Part shown: positions 39,730 through 48,581 of the stretch, piece by piece
How positions within the stretch are numbered: the first letter of the stretch is position 1
How the letters are laid out: each line of letters opens with the position of its first letter
From: JANXLS01 sp037129555
GTDB lineage: Bacteria; Planctomycetota; SZUA-567; H5-PLA8
Direction of reading: 5' to 3'
Assembly: GCA_037129555.1 (NCBI GenBank)
Contig: JBAXUS010000006.1
Location: forward strand, 1 to 64,000
Length of the DNA stretch: 64,000 nucleotides
Made by a program: the position numbers and the translations under genes
The notes under the pieces: model-generated
What the model saw: the letters and a program-made list of their open reading frames with translations, nothing else
The model's database searches: none
What the model was told of the DNA's origin: nothing

Positions 39730-39852
39730 AGCGATACGCTGCCATTCTCCCCGCTGACGTTACGATGACCAAAGTATACCGAAGCCGAACGAAATAGCGA
39801 GAATTGTCTTGTGGTTCGGGGAGTGAGCGTGATGGAGCCGGGAACGCACTCC

Positions 39853-40632
39853 TTATTCACTCACGCTCCAGCCACCATCGACGGCGAGAACTTGGCCGGT
39901 CACGAACTTCGATCCGTCGGAAAGGAAATAAACAGCGGCGGCGTCCACGTCTTCGGGCTGGCCGATGCGTCCGCCGTCGAGTGGTTGTTTGTGTGAAAGG
40001 AACTCGCAAATCTCTGCATTCGCAGCGGCGCGCGCGGCCATCGGCGTTTCAATCACGGACGGAGCGATGACGTTGAAACGAATGCCGTGCGGCGCGTAGT
40101 AGGCGGCTGCTGATTTTGAGAATCCGATCACGGCGGACTTCGCGGCTGCGTAGGCGTGCGTTGCAAAATATTTCCGCGAGGGCGAAAAGCCGAGGACGGA
40201 ACCCATGTTCAGGATGCTCCCTCCCCCGCCCTGTTTCATGAATTGCTGCGCCGCTGCGCGATTGGAATTGAACAACGCGGTGAGATTAATCTCAAATGTC
40301 TTCGCCCAGCCCTCATCGGTGATTTCATGCAACGGGCCGTCGCCGAATTTGCGGCCGCTTGCTCCGGCTATATGGTAGAGGCCGGTGAAGCCGCCGAATT
40401 CTGCGAGCGCCGTTTTGATTGCGCGCGGAGCGGTTGCCGGGTCGCACGCGTCGCCGTAGACCACGCGTCCGGCCAACCTCAGCGCATCCAGTGCGGCGTT
40501 CCCGTTCTCTGTGCTGCGCCCAACGCACACGACACGCGCACCTTCTTCAACGCAGGCAATCGCGGCCGACAAGCCCATGCCGGTCGTGCCGCCGATGATC
40601 ACGATCACTTTGTTTTCCAGCGCGTTATTCAT
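39853..40632 (-). CDS. Short-chain dehydrogenase/reductase
   Basis: 259 residues from ATG 40632 (40659 would add nine). Rossmann fold with VIIGGTTGMGLSAA, SVLGFSPSRKYFATHAYAAAKSA with catalytic Tyr and Lys (YAAAK), and the closing FVTGQVLAVDGGWSV typical of classical SDRs. The dinucleotide motif is GGTTGMG instead of TGxxxGIG. Substrate unknown. Not adjacent to a pathway that would hint at one. Confidence 0.87.
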   Translation of the reverse strand: MNNALENKVIVIIGGTTGMGLSAAIACVEEGARVVCVGRSTENGNAALDALRLAGRVVYGDACDPATAPRAIKTALAEFGGFTGLYHIAGASGRKFGDGPLHEITDEGWAKTFEINLTALFNSNRAAAQQFMKQGGGGSILNMGSVLGFSPSRKYFATHAYAAAKSAVIGFSKSAAAYYAPHGIRFNVIAPSVIETPMAARAAANAEICEFLSHKQPLDGGRIGQPEDVDAAAVYFLSDGSKFVTGQVLAVDGGWSVSE

Positions 40633-40740
40633 ATGAATCCGAAAAAGAGCCGCCACCATGAAACATGCTTGGTTCTACGTGCTTCATGTTCTCTCGCAAA
40701 GGCGCGGGGACGCAACGACAATTTCAATTCTCTTTTCGCA

Positions 40741-40778
40741 TCAAAAAAAGCAACCCGCGACGTTTCGGTCGCGGGTTG
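40741..40778 (-). terminator. Intrinsic terminator of the xerC gene
   Basis: CAACCCGCGAC (40751-40761) and GTCGCGGGTTG (40768-40778) form an 11-bp perfect stem with a six-base loop; on the minus strand it is followed by CTTTTTTT. It is 31 bp after the stop of the recombinase. Confidence 0.9.
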
Positions 40779-40809
40779 TTCAGTGTGGCGAACTTCCTGG
40801 CGGATCGGT

Positions 40810-41757
40810 TCACGCTTTAGGATGGGCGGCGTTGTAGACGTTCTTCAACCGCGTGGGCGTGAGGTGTGTGTAGATCTGGGTCGTCGACAAGCTCGAATGA
40901 CCCAGCAATTCCTGGACGCTGCGCAAGTCCGCACCACGGTCGAGCATGTGGGTGGCGTAGCTGTGGCGCAGTGTGTGAGGCGTGATGCCCGGAGGCAGTC
41001 CCGCTTCTTCCTGACGTTTCGAGATGATCCGGCGGACGCTGCGGACATCCAGGCGTGTGCCGAATCGGTTGACGAATACCGCCGATTGAGGTCCGGTCGT
41101 CTCCGTGGTGGTTTTGCCTCGGAGCACTTCAGGCCTTCGAGCGATCCATGTGCGCAGTGACGCCGTGGCGCAATTGCCCACCGGCAGCATGCGTTCCTTC
41201 TTGCCTTTTCCGCGCACCAGTAACAGTCCGCGTTCGGCGTCGAAGTCTTCGAGGTTCGTTCCGACAAGTTCCGAAACGCGCACCCCGGCACCGTAGAGCA
41301 ATTCGAGAATCCCGCGATCACGCACGTCCATCCAATGCGCTCCGCTGACGACTTCAACGAGTTTCTTGACGTCGTTTTCGGAGAGACATTTTGGCAGCGC
41401 TTTCGGCGTTTTGGGATTGTGAATTCCGTCCAGCGGCGACGTCTCGACGAGCTTGCGTTTCATCAGAAATTTGAAGAAACTGCGGAGCCCCGAGAGGCGG
41501 CGGCTGAGCGTTCGTTTTCCAGTACCTTTCTCCGTCTGATCGGCCAAGAATCCGCGGATGACCAACCGATCCAGACGGTTGGGGAACCGGGGCAACTCAC
41601 CTTGTTCTGCAACGAATGCGAGAAACGCGGTGAGGTCCTCGGCGTAAGCCTTGGTTGTGTGCGGCGAACAGCCTCGTTCGCTCGTTAGGTAGGAGAGGAA
41701 GTGCTCGATAAAATGATCCGAACCGTTTCCCCCCCGGGACGGTTGCTGTGCAATCAT
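40810..41757 (-). CDS. xerC: XerC/XerD-type tyrosine recombinase
   Basis: 315 residues. Phage-integrase family, resolving chromosome dimers. The N-terminal SAM-like DNA-binding domain spans about 15-110 (FIEHFLSYLTSERGCSPHTTKAYAEDL). The catalytic part has the first Arg in ELLYGAGVRVSELVG, HTLRHSYATHML (His-x-x-Arg), LGHSSLSTTQIYTH with the nucleophile Tyr near the C-terminus. The ORF starts with ATG at 41757. The length fits a core XerC rather than a phage integrase, and no phage genes are nearby. Confidence 0.92.
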   Translation of the reverse strand: MIAQQPSRGGNGSDHFIEHFLSYLTSERGCSPHTTKAYAEDLTAFLAFVAEQGELPRFPNRLDRLVIRGFLADQTEKGTGKRTLSRRLSGLRSFFKFLMKRKLVETSPLDGIHNPKTPKALPKCLSENDVKKLVEVVSGAHWMDVRDRGILELLYGAGVRVSELVGTNLEDFDAERGLLLVRGKGKKERMLPVGNCATASLRTWIARRPEVLRGKTTTETTGPQSAVFVNRFGTRLDVRSVRRIISKRQEEAGLPPGITPHTLRHSYATHMLDRGADLRSVQELLGHSSLSTTQIYTHLTPTRLKNVYNAAHPKA

Positions 41758-41936
41758 GATGTATTTTTCGACGGGACAAGGCGGGGGCTTGAATAAAATT
41801 ATCGCTCTTTCGCAGGATTACGGACGTTGTGCGTCCCAGCAAAAAAATGCGCGCGTTTTTCCTCTATGAAGAACACGAAAACACTCTGTGAAAAATATAT
41901 TTCGCTCAAGAATTGACGACATGTGAACGGGTGTTT

Positions 41937-43055
41937 CTACAATTCGTTCAACACTTCCGTCGCATACGATCCAGATGGCAGCGCGAAGCGCAGGACAACG
42001 TCGTTCGCGTCGATGTTCGCGGTTGGTGCTTCGAGAAAAAAGATGCGCAGGGGACGACGCGCGCCGGGTTGTTGCTCGGCTTCTTTGCGACCGAAATCGG
42101 CGAGCGTCACGCCAGCGTCGAGCAGGATGCGCGCTTCCAGTTCGCCGGGCGCGCCTTCAGGCTGGGCCATCTTCGGGCCGAAGATTGGGCCGGACGGGCT
42201 GATCTCGTGCGCGTCCGCGCGCGTCTGTTCTTTGAGAACATCTTCTGCTGTCGCGATTTTGAAGACAGCGCTATTGCGGTGCAGACTGGCGAGATCGCCG
42301 GGAAGCAGCGTCCCGATGGTCGGCAGTCGAGCGGCGAGGACTTTGTTAAAAAGCTCGGATTGAAACGCGTTGACCAGCAGGTTGCGCATTTTGCGGTCGC
42401 GTATCTGTCGGCCTTGTCCCGCAGCGTTCATCGCGGTTTCAAATCCTGCTACGTCTCCCTGCACGAGCAGTCGTCCCATCGCGGCATTCGTCCCGGCATT
42501 TCCGAAGCGTTGTTCGCCGTAATAATTCGGGATGCCGTCGCGCGACAGAATCGCAAAGACAGCGTTCACTCGCGCGAGCAGATCGGCGGCTGGCATCGCG
42601 GTCGAATCTGAAAGCTCAGCCGAAATGCGCAGCACGAAGCGGTTGCCGCGCAGATGGCCCATCTTTAATTTATTGGCGTGGCGCGTGACGGTGAGGATTT
42701 TCAAGCGCTCGTCGGAGAACGCGGTGATTGCGTCCGGCGTGTCGGTGACGTTTTCAAACGTGATCCACTGGCGCGTAACGGCCTGTGCGTCTTTCAAACC
42801 GGCGATACCGGCATCGAGCGGATTTTTATGGAGCTTTTGGGCGAGCGCTCGCGTCACGGCGTGGGTTGTCATGCCGGTCTTCTCGACCCAGAGCCATGTA
42901 TGCGTTCCAGTGCCTGTTGGTTCGTAGGCTGGGAGTTCTTCGACGATGAAATCGCCGGGAGACGTTTTATAGATAATCTTCGGCGCACTGGGATGACGCG
43001 GGCAGAGGCGCGGGTGGGTCGGTTGGGAAGAGTTTTCGAAGTGATTTGAATTCAT
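41937..43055 (-). CDS. truD: tRNA pseudouridine(13) synthase TruD
   Basis: 372 residues from ATG 43055 (earlier ATGs at 43103 and 43067 would add 16 and 4). It isomerises U13 in tRNA-Glu. The signature AGLKDAQAVTRQW (about residues 84-96) carries the catalytic Asp of GxKDxxAxTxQ. Other family features: FVLRISAEL, IPNYYGEQRFGNAGTNA, RNLLVNAFQSELFNKVLAARL and a C-terminal DVVLRFALPSGSYATEVLNEL. Length fits. Divergent from the aldehyde dehydrogenase gene, sharing about 80 bp of promoter region. Confidence 0.94.
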   Translation of the reverse strand: MNSNHFENSSQPTHPRLCPRHPSAPKIIYKTSPGDFIVEELPAYEPTGTGTHTWLWVEKTGMTTHAVTRALAQKLHKNPLDAGIAGLKDAQAVTRQWITFENVTDTPDAITAFSDERLKILTVTRHANKLKMGHLRGNRFVLRISAELSDSTAMPAADLLARVNAVFAILSRDGIPNYYGEQRFGNAGTNAAMGRLLVQGDVAGFETAMNAAGQGRQIRDRKMRNLLVNAFQSELFNKVLAARLPTIGTLLPGDLASLHRNSAVFKIATAEDVLKEQTRADAHEISPSGPIFGPKMAQPEGAPGELEARILLDAGVTLADFGRKEAEQQPGARRPLRIFFLEAPTANIDANDVVLRFALPSGSYATEVLNEL

Positions 43056-43135
43056 AGATAAAAGCATGATAATGCGCCAGTCATATAACTCCACATCAAT
43101 CACGTTCAGCCTTCGCGCGGGAAATGGAAACGATC

Positions 43136-44587
43136 ATGTCGAAAGTCTATAACAACTTTATCAATGGCGAATGGATCGCATCGGCGTCGAAGAAGACGTT
43201 CGCGAATTACAATCCGGCGAACACGAGCGAAGTTGTTTCGGAACTTCAAGATTCGAATGCGGCTGACGTGACGGCGGCGTTTGATGCCGCTGAAAAAGCG
43301 CTCCCGGCGTGGTCGAAATTACTGCCGCCCAAGCGCGCGGATATCCTGCGCAAAGCCGCCGACATTCTGGCGCGCCGCCGCGATGAAGCCGCTGATATTT
43401 TGACGCGCGAAGAAGGCAAGAACATCGGCGAAGCGCGCGGTGAAGTGGACCGCAGCGTCGGGCTGCTGCGCTTTTATGCCGGCCAGTGGATGGGCCTCGG
43501 CGGCGAGACGATTCCGTCGTTTATGGACGGGCGCTTCCTGTATACGATGCGCGCGCCGTTGGGCGTCGTCGCGTTGATTTCGCCGTGGAATTTCCCCTCG
43601 GCGATCCCGGTGTGGAAATCGGCTCCGGCGCTTTTATGCGGAAATACGGTGGTGTTGAAACCGTCGCCATTGGCACCGCAATCGGCTGCGATCATCGCTG
43701 AAGTTTATGCGGAGGCAGGCTTGCCTGCGGGCGTGTTCAATGTGGTGACGGGATCAGGCAATGAATTGGGTGCAACGGTGCTGGGCGATCCGCGAGTGCG
43801 CGGTATCTCGTTCACGGGATCGCGCGAAACGGGCAAAGCGATCATGCGCAAAAACGCGGACCGCTTGATCCGCATTGCGCTCGAAATGGGCGGCAAAAAT
43901 CCGATGGTCATCATGCCCGACGCGGACATGGCTCGCGCGGTTGAAGATACGGTTACGGGTTCGTTCTGGGCCGCTGGACACAAATGCACCGCATCGAGCC
44001 GCGCGATTGTGTTGGAAAAGTGTTACGACGAATTCCTCGAAAAGATCGTCGCGCGGACGAAGGGTTTGCGCGTCGGCGACGGCATGGATCCGAAGACTGA
44101 AATCTGTCCGGTGATCGATGAACGGCAGTGCAAAAAGATTGAAGCAAGCATCGCTCAAGCGAAGGCGGATGGCGCAACGTGCCTCGTCGGTGGCGAGCGC
44201 TTGAGCGGCGGGATTTTCGATAAGGGGTGCTACATATCGCCTGCGATCTTCACTGATTTCAAGAACGATTCGAAGTTCGGACAGGACGAAATCTTCGGAC
44301 CAGTGTTGGGCGTGATGAAGGTCAAGGATTTGGACGAAGCGATTGCGGTCGCGAACAAGACGGAATACGGACTGGCATCGGGTATCTGCACGCGCGACGT
44401 CAAGACGGCGTTGGAATTTGCGCGGCGTAGCGATGCGGGAATGATCCACGTGAATTCGCCGACGGCCGGTGTGGAATTGCAGGCTCCGTTTGGCGGCTGC
44501 AAAGATTCAACGAGCGGTGCGCGCGAAATGGGCAAGAGCGCGTTGGAATTCTACTCGCAGACGAAAACGATTTACGTTGACGCGTAA
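43136..44587 (+). CDS. Aldehyde dehydrogenase (NAD(P)+)
   Basis: 483 residues from ATG 43136 (43124 would add four). Class of alpha-ketoglutaric-semialdehyde/other ALDHs by motif: ISPWNFPSAIPVWKSAPAL, the general base in RIALEMGGKNPMV, and the nucleophile Cys in FWAAGHKCTASSRAIV (usually GQxCTA; His replaces Gln). C-terminal QTKTIYVDA is a normal ALDH end. Oxidises an aldehyde to the acid in the cytoplasm; the true substrate is unknown and no pathway partner is adjacent. Confidence 0.92.
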   Translation: MSKVYNNFINGEWIASASKKTFANYNPANTSEVVSELQDSNAADVTAAFDAAEKALPAWSKLLPPKRADILRKAADILARRRDEAADILTREEGKNIGEARGEVDRSVGLLRFYAGQWMGLGGETIPSFMDGRFLYTMRAPLGVVALISPWNFPSAIPVWKSAPALLCGNTVVLKPSPLAPQSAAIIAEVYAEAGLPAGVFNVVTGSGNELGATVLGDPRVRGISFTGSRETGKAIMRKNADRLIRIALEMGGKNPMVIMPDADMARAVEDTVTGSFWAAGHKCTASSRAIVLEKCYDEFLEKIVARTKGLRVGDGMDPKTEICPVIDERQCKKIEASIAQAKADGATCLVGGERLSGGIFDKGCYISPAIFTDFKNDSKFGQDEIFGPVLGVMKVKDLDEAIAVANKTEYGLASGICTRDVKTALEFARRSDAGMIHVNSPTAGVELQAPFGGCKDSTSGAREMGKSALEFYSQTKTIYVDA

Positions 44588-44678
44588 AAATTGCTCGCGA
44601 CTGGGTTCCATGAAAGTCAATACATTTAAGTGAATCCGCTTGTTGTGAACTCTGGAATTGGTTAGATACATTTCACGT

Positions 44679-45377
44679 ATGGAACAGTACAAACACATCG
44701 ATGATGCGCCGTCACAACTCACCGTGATCGCCACGCTACTGCTCGTGGTGACACTGGCGGCGTTTAACACGCCGCTGCTGGAATTGCTGCGCGCGGAACT
44801 GCCTGTGGAACAGCAGACGGGCTGGAACGCGAGCACTGACTTATGGGTGAACGTCGCGTTCTTGATTGAAGCGTTAGTGCTCTGCGCGATCACGTGGAAG
44901 AGCAGCGGGTTGCGCATCGGTGATCCGAAAAAATGGAAGCGCTACGCGATTCCAATTGCTTTCGTTTGGATCATGCCGCCGCTGCTGGTTCTCAGTCTTT
45001 ATCGACTTCTGACATACACGCCGTTTCACAATTATCGCTGGCCGATTGGCTGGTGGCTGGTGGGTTCGATTGCTCAGGAATTGTTGTTCGGCGGATTCAT
45101 TTATGGCCGGATGGTCAAACTTTTCGGCCAACCGCAAGACGGCATAAAAGGAGCATTCAGCGCAGCGGTGCTGATCACGGCGTTCTTGTATTCACTGAAT
45201 CACTGGCCCAACATTCAGACCACTGAGCACGGCATGTCGCCGAGCTTCGTCCAGTTTCAATTCCTCTACACGTTTGTGGGCTGTGCGTGGATGTTGAGCA
45301 TCCGCCGCTGGACCGATTGTGTCTGGCCCGCCGTCCTCGGCCACGTGTTGGTCAACTGGCTGGCGACGGTTATTTAA
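44679..45377 (+). CDS. CPBP-like membrane protein with degenerate first motif
   Basis: 232 residues from ATG 44679 (TTG 44658 would add seven). About six hydrophobic segments. The CPBP (Rce1-type) pattern is recognisable: motif 1 region SIAQELLFGGFIYGR, where the usual EExxxR reads QELLFGGFIYGR, i.e. the first Glu is Gln; motif 2 FLYSLNHW (FxxxH-like); motif 3 AVLGHVLVNWLA. The protein could be an inactive relative or a variant protease. Identification is by pattern only. Confidence 0.6.
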   Translation: MEQYKHIDDAPSQLTVIATLLLVVTLAAFNTPLLELLRAELPVEQQTGWNASTDLWVNVAFLIEALVLCAITWKSSGLRIGDPKKWKRYAIPIAFVWIMPPLLVLSLYRLLTYTPFHNYRWPIGWWLVGSIAQELLFGGFIYGRMVKLFGQPQDGIKGAFSAAVLITAFLYSLNHWPNIQTTEHGMSPSFVQFQFLYTFVGCAWMLSIRRWTDCVWPAVLGHVLVNWLATVI

Positions 45378-45768
45378 GCTGCCGCACACGAGAGCCACGT
45401 GCGCAAGCAAGCGGCCTAGCATTACAACTAAACTTGAATTTTAATGTGTATTTATCCCGAAGGGATTGTAGCCATTAGCCGGTGGTTGAGGCCAAAGGCC
45501 GATACCACCGGAACCGTCACGAATACACCCGCATCCCGAAGGGATGACAGCAGATTTTACTCTCGCCGCTGTCATCCCTCCGGGATGAGGGTTCATCTGG
45601 AATTCTCATCCGGTGGTATCGCGCTTTGCGCTCAATCACCGGCTTATGGCTTGGACCCCTTATGGGGTAAAAAGCACATCTTTCGTTGTAGTGCTAGATC
45701 GCTGAACATTCACAAAGATTGCCGCTTGCTTGCACACGCGGCTCTTGTGTAGACATGAAACCATCAGA
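45378..45768. repeat. Complex repeat block with inverted ends
   Basis: 391 bp without a gene. It holds AGAGCCACGTGCGCAAGC... at 45391-45415 and the complementary form at 45721-45746, enclosing nested palindromes: ATCCCGAAGGGAT (45454-45466), CCGGTGGT...ACCACCGG (45479-45511), CATCCCGAAGGGATG (45532-45546), GATGACAGC/GCTGTCATC (45543-45575), a TCCCTCCGGGA core (45572-45584), and another CCGGTGGT...ATCACCGG pair (45610-45642). No transposase ORF is present. Confidence 0.75.
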
Positions 45769-46782
45769 CTACTTTTTGGCGTGGAACTTTTGGATCACGG
45801 CGTCGGTGAACGCAGCGGTGCCAAGCGGGCCGCAGAGGTCTTTCGTCGATTTGCCTTCGCCGATACATTCGAGAATCGCTGCTTTGAGCTTCTCGCCTGT
45901 GTCCACTTCGCTCAAGTAAATCAGCATCGAGCAGAGCGCGAAAAGCGCAGCCGTCGGGTTCGCGAGGTCTTTGCCCGCGATGTCGGGAGCGGTGCCGCCG
46001 GCGGGGTCGAACATCGCCATCGAGATGCTGCCGTCGTCGCGGTACGCGAAGCTGGAACTGTCCGCGAGGCCGAGGCTGCCGACGAGTCCGGCGGCGGAGT
46101 CGCTCAGGAAGTCGCCGTATTCATTCGGACAGACGACGATCTGAACGCGTTCCGGGTGCATGACGAGTTCGGCGAGCAACGCATCGAAGAGCACGCGCTT
46201 GTGCTTGATGAACGAATAGCCGCGCGCGACTTCGGAGACGGCTTCTTCGAAGAGTCCGTCGGTGGCTTGTTGAATCGTGTATTTCGAGGCACTGGTGACG
46301 GTGCGACCGCGTTTGCCTGCGAGTTGAAACGCGAATTGCGCGGCTTGGCGGCAGGGCAGGCGTTCGATCACGCGGACAGAAACGGCGGAGTGCAATCCGA
46401 TGCGGCGACCGGCGTCGTCGTAGGTTCCGCCGGTGGCGACGCGGACGATGTCGATGTCGAGCGGCTTATTGAAGTTCGTTGGGACGCCAGGAATGGTGAC
46501 ACACGGACGGTGAATGACCGAAAATTTGCAGCGTTCGCGGATGATTTTGTTCGGGCTTTCGGTCTCCGTGATGGTCGGATATTTCAGCGTGGCGTCGGTG
46601 CGCGACATGCAGGCCAGCGCGGTGTCATAAATCTTTTTATCGATGCGGCGGTTTTCGAGCGTCAGATCGACCTGCTCGATTAGCAACTTGACGGGAAGCG
46701 CATCGACGACTGCGTGGACGGATTTTGACAACTCCGTTGAAATTCCATCACCCAATAACTCGGTAATCTTGTACTCGGCCAT
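45769..46782 (-). CDS. Isocitrate/isopropylmalate-type dehydrogenase
   Basis: 337 residues from ATG 46782, preceded by an AGGAGG at good spacing; ATG 46815 would add 11 residues. Beta-decarboxylating dehydrogenase family: YKITELLGDGISTELSKSV at the N-terminus, DIVRVATGGTYDD, GKRGRTVTSASKYTIQQATDGLF, and a C-terminal MAMFDPAGGTAPDIAGKDLANPTAALFAL matching the family's GSAPDIAGKxxANP block. The usual GDGIGPE has become GDGISTE. The choice between isocitrate and isopropylmalate substrate cannot be made by eye. Confidence 0.85.
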   Translation of the reverse strand: MAEYKITELLGDGISTELSKSVHAVVDALPVKLLIEQVDLTLENRRIDKKIYDTALACMSRTDATLKYPTITETESPNKIIRERCKFSVIHRPCVTIPGVPTNFNKPLDIDIVRVATGGTYDDAGRRIGLHSAVSVRVIERLPCRQAAQFAFQLAGKRGRTVTSASKYTIQQATDGLFEEAVSEVARGYSFIKHKRVLFDALLAELVMHPERVQIVVCPNEYGDFLSDSAAGLVGSLGLADSSSFAYRDDGSISMAMFDPAGGTAPDIAGKDLANPTAALFALCSMLIYLSEVDTGEKLKAAILECIGEGKSTKDLCGPLGTAAFTDAVIQKFHAKK

Positions 46783-47026
46783 GAATTCCTCCTGTGATTT
46801 CGAATAAGACAGCATGGATCAAAAGCGGGGCCAAATGCGCCCGGATACTGTATCGGCAAAACGAGTGGCGGACATTTTAAAACCGTGAAGAACGGCGAAG
46901 AAACAGCTTTTTAACCGCGAATGAGCGCGAATTTTCGCGAAAACGGCCAGAAAAAGTTGGCTTGGGTGATCCCAAGGCATTCGGTTATACTGGGGTTTCA
47001 TTATTACCGAAAGGCGACGGCTACTC
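46783..47026. other. Divergent promoter region with repeat remnant
   Basis: 244 bp between divergent genes. Around 46911-46943 is TTTTTAACCGCGAATGAGCGCGAATTTTCGCG, the complement-oriented relative of the fragment at 10609-10650. No clear promoter hexamers. Confidence 0.4.
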
Positions 47027-47986
47027 ATGCGGGTATTATTGACAGGCGCAACCGGATTTATTGGTGCGCATTTTTTTGAACGGCTCGCCCGGAAAGGCGA
47101 CACCGTCGCAGGATTCATCCGGAGCGTCGGCAACGCAACTCTGTCCAGCGCGTCACGCCTTTCGCGTTTGGAGCGGATTGTTGAGACACATCCGAACGCG
47201 AGGCTTCTACATGCGGCACGTTTTGCCGATGCTGAATCAGCGATTGCGGCGTTTGCTCCCACGGCGTGCATCCATCTGGCCGGTCGATCATCCGTGCGCG
47301 AATCAGTAAACCATCCGGGATTGTATGCGGACGTGAATTGTGCTGGGACGATTGAACTGCTCGAGGTCCTTCGACGAGCGGGATGTCCTCGTGTGATTCA
47401 TGCGAGTTCGGTGATGGTTTACGGTAAGGACGCTCCATTACCGTATTCCGAGGCGCGGACTGGCAGCGCTCCAGCGTCGTTTTATGGGGCGAGCAAACTG
47501 GCGGCTGAAACGGTTCTGAATACATGGCGCGTGTTGCATGGAATGGAGACGATTAATCTGCGGCTGTTTTCGGTGTACGGCCCGGACTTGCGAGCGGACA
47601 GTGTGCCGCATTTAATAGCGTCGGCGATTCGGGAGCAACGCGAATTCACGGTCTTCGGCAACGGCGGAAGTGTGCGCGACTATATTGAAATTGAAGACGT
47701 GGCTGATGCGCTTGAAGCAGCACTGCGCGTTCGGTGGTCGCAGGATTTTCCGGCTGCGTTGAATATCGGAACGGGTGTTGGGACATCGTTGCTGGAGATG
47801 ATCCGGACGATTGAAGGTGCGATGAACGAGACGGCAAGGCTCGTGTTTAAGCCAACGGTGCCGGGCGAGTTGCAGGCAATTATTGCAGAGTGTGAGAGTG
47901 CTAAACGAATGCTGAAATGGGAGCCGCGTGTAAACAGAGCGGATGGTATTGCGCGGATGGCGGAGTGGTTTAATGCGACGCGCTGA
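47027..47986 (+). CDS. NAD-dependent epimerase/dehydratase (GalE-like)
   Basis: 319 residues. Extended SDR: LLTGATGFIGAHFFERLA (NAD binding, residues 3-20), HLAGRSSVRESVNHPGLYADVNCAGT, SSVMVYGKDAPLPYSE, catalytic FYGASKLAAE (Tyr, Lys), and LRLFSVYGPDLRADSVPHLIASAIREQREFTVFGNGGSVRDYIEIEDVADAL typical of UDP-sugar 4-epimerases. Likely makes or interconverts a nucleotide sugar for surface polymer. No other cell-wall gene is directly adjacent. Confidence 0.9.
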   Translation: MRVLLTGATGFIGAHFFERLARKGDTVAGFIRSVGNATLSSASRLSRLERIVETHPNARLLHAARFADAESAIAAFAPTACIHLAGRSSVRESVNHPGLYADVNCAGTIELLEVLRRAGCPRVIHASSVMVYGKDAPLPYSEARTGSAPASFYGASKLAAETVLNTWRVLHGMETINLRLFSVYGPDLRADSVPHLIASAIREQREFTVFGNGGSVRDYIEIEDVADALEAALRVRWSQDFPAALNIGTGVGTSLLEMIRTIEGAMNETARLVFKPTVPGELQAIIAECESAKRMLKWEPRVNRADGIARMAEWFNATR

Positions 47987-48115
47987 AATTGTTTTCACGC
48001 CACTCAAAAAACGTGACGGGCCGCGCCGCGCCGGAAGGCGGTGCGATGCTGCAATGAGGCCGAAGCCTCGAGTCACGGAACCCAAACTATCGTCGAGAAA
48101 CGTCCGGCGAGCGGA

Positions 48116-48331
48116 TTAAACAATTCCGCAGGCTTTGATCTCGTCGATCGAAATGACTGTTGGGCGGCGTTGCGTTTTGTCTTTAAACAACACCGTTCCG
48201 GACTTGCAATTCAGGATCCATCCGAAGTTCACATTGAGCCCATTACGCCGTGTCAGCCAAACGAGGCTTTCACGCCGCAGCAGAATCTTCAATCGGAACT
48301 CCAGGCTGTTTTTGTTCTTCGTCGTTTTCAC
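48116..48331 (-). CDS. Small hypothetical protein
   Basis: 71 residues from a GTG with GGGGG about 6 bp upstream. Basic N-terminus (MKTTKNKNSLEFRLKILL), then a beta-like sequence GWILNCKSGTVLFKDKTQRRPTVISIDEIKACGIV. Codon choice resembles that of its neighbours, and alternative plus-strand frames across this DNA look worse. The pattern of a small basic, beta-rich protein could be a nucleic-acid-binding domain, but no family is recognised. Moderate to low certainty that it is real. Confidence 0.42.
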   Translation of the reverse strand: MKTTKNKNSLEFRLKILLRRESLVWLTRRNGLNVNFGWILNCKSGTVLFKDKTQRRPTVISIDEIKACGIV

Positions 48332-48498
48332 GGCAGCCCCCTGCTTTCCGTACGCCTTCAGTCTTACTCCATTTCAGTGGAAATGGAAATGGCGATTTGA
48401 AAAGCCACCCTCATACGTGCAATCGCTTACGCAAACGATCCGCCATGACTTTCGACAAATTCTGTAAATTTCTTTAGTGAATTCGCACGGTGTTTGCA

Positions 48499-48504
48499 TA
48501 TAAT
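48499..48504 (+). promoter_or_regulatory. Candidate -10 element of the response regulator
   Basis: TATAAT about 80 bp upstream of the GTG at 48582. No good -35 hexamer at the right distance, so the assignment is weak. Confidence 0.3.
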
Positions 48505-48581
48505 CCAATGTGCAGCGTAAAAAGGGGCACGAGCGCAGGTCTGACCTGGATAACATTCGTGAGTAGTGGGAGGCGTTTACC

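Larger units (their letters stand above)
47987..48581. other. Region between epimerase and response regulator
   Basis: 595 bp with at most one small minus-strand gene (48116-48331). 48332-48581 has no other ORF I trust. TATAAT at 48499-48504 lies about 80 bp before the response regulator start and may be a -10 element, without a clear -35. Confidence 0.4.

Noticed and set aside
40810..41757. Recombinase as mark of a prophage or integron
   Set aside because: Length and context fit a core XerC; no att-like repeats or phage genes around.
45378..45768. CRISPR-like array
   Set aside because: Repeats are palindromes of different sequence and not evenly spaced; no cas genes.
45719..45919. Plus-strand ORFs over the dehydrogenase gene
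   Set aside because: Shadow frames of the minus-strand isocitrate/isopropylmalate-type gene.
48135..48467. Plus-strand ORF of 110 residues
   Set aside because: Opposes the more natural minus-strand frame 48116-48331; composition unlike genuine proteins here.
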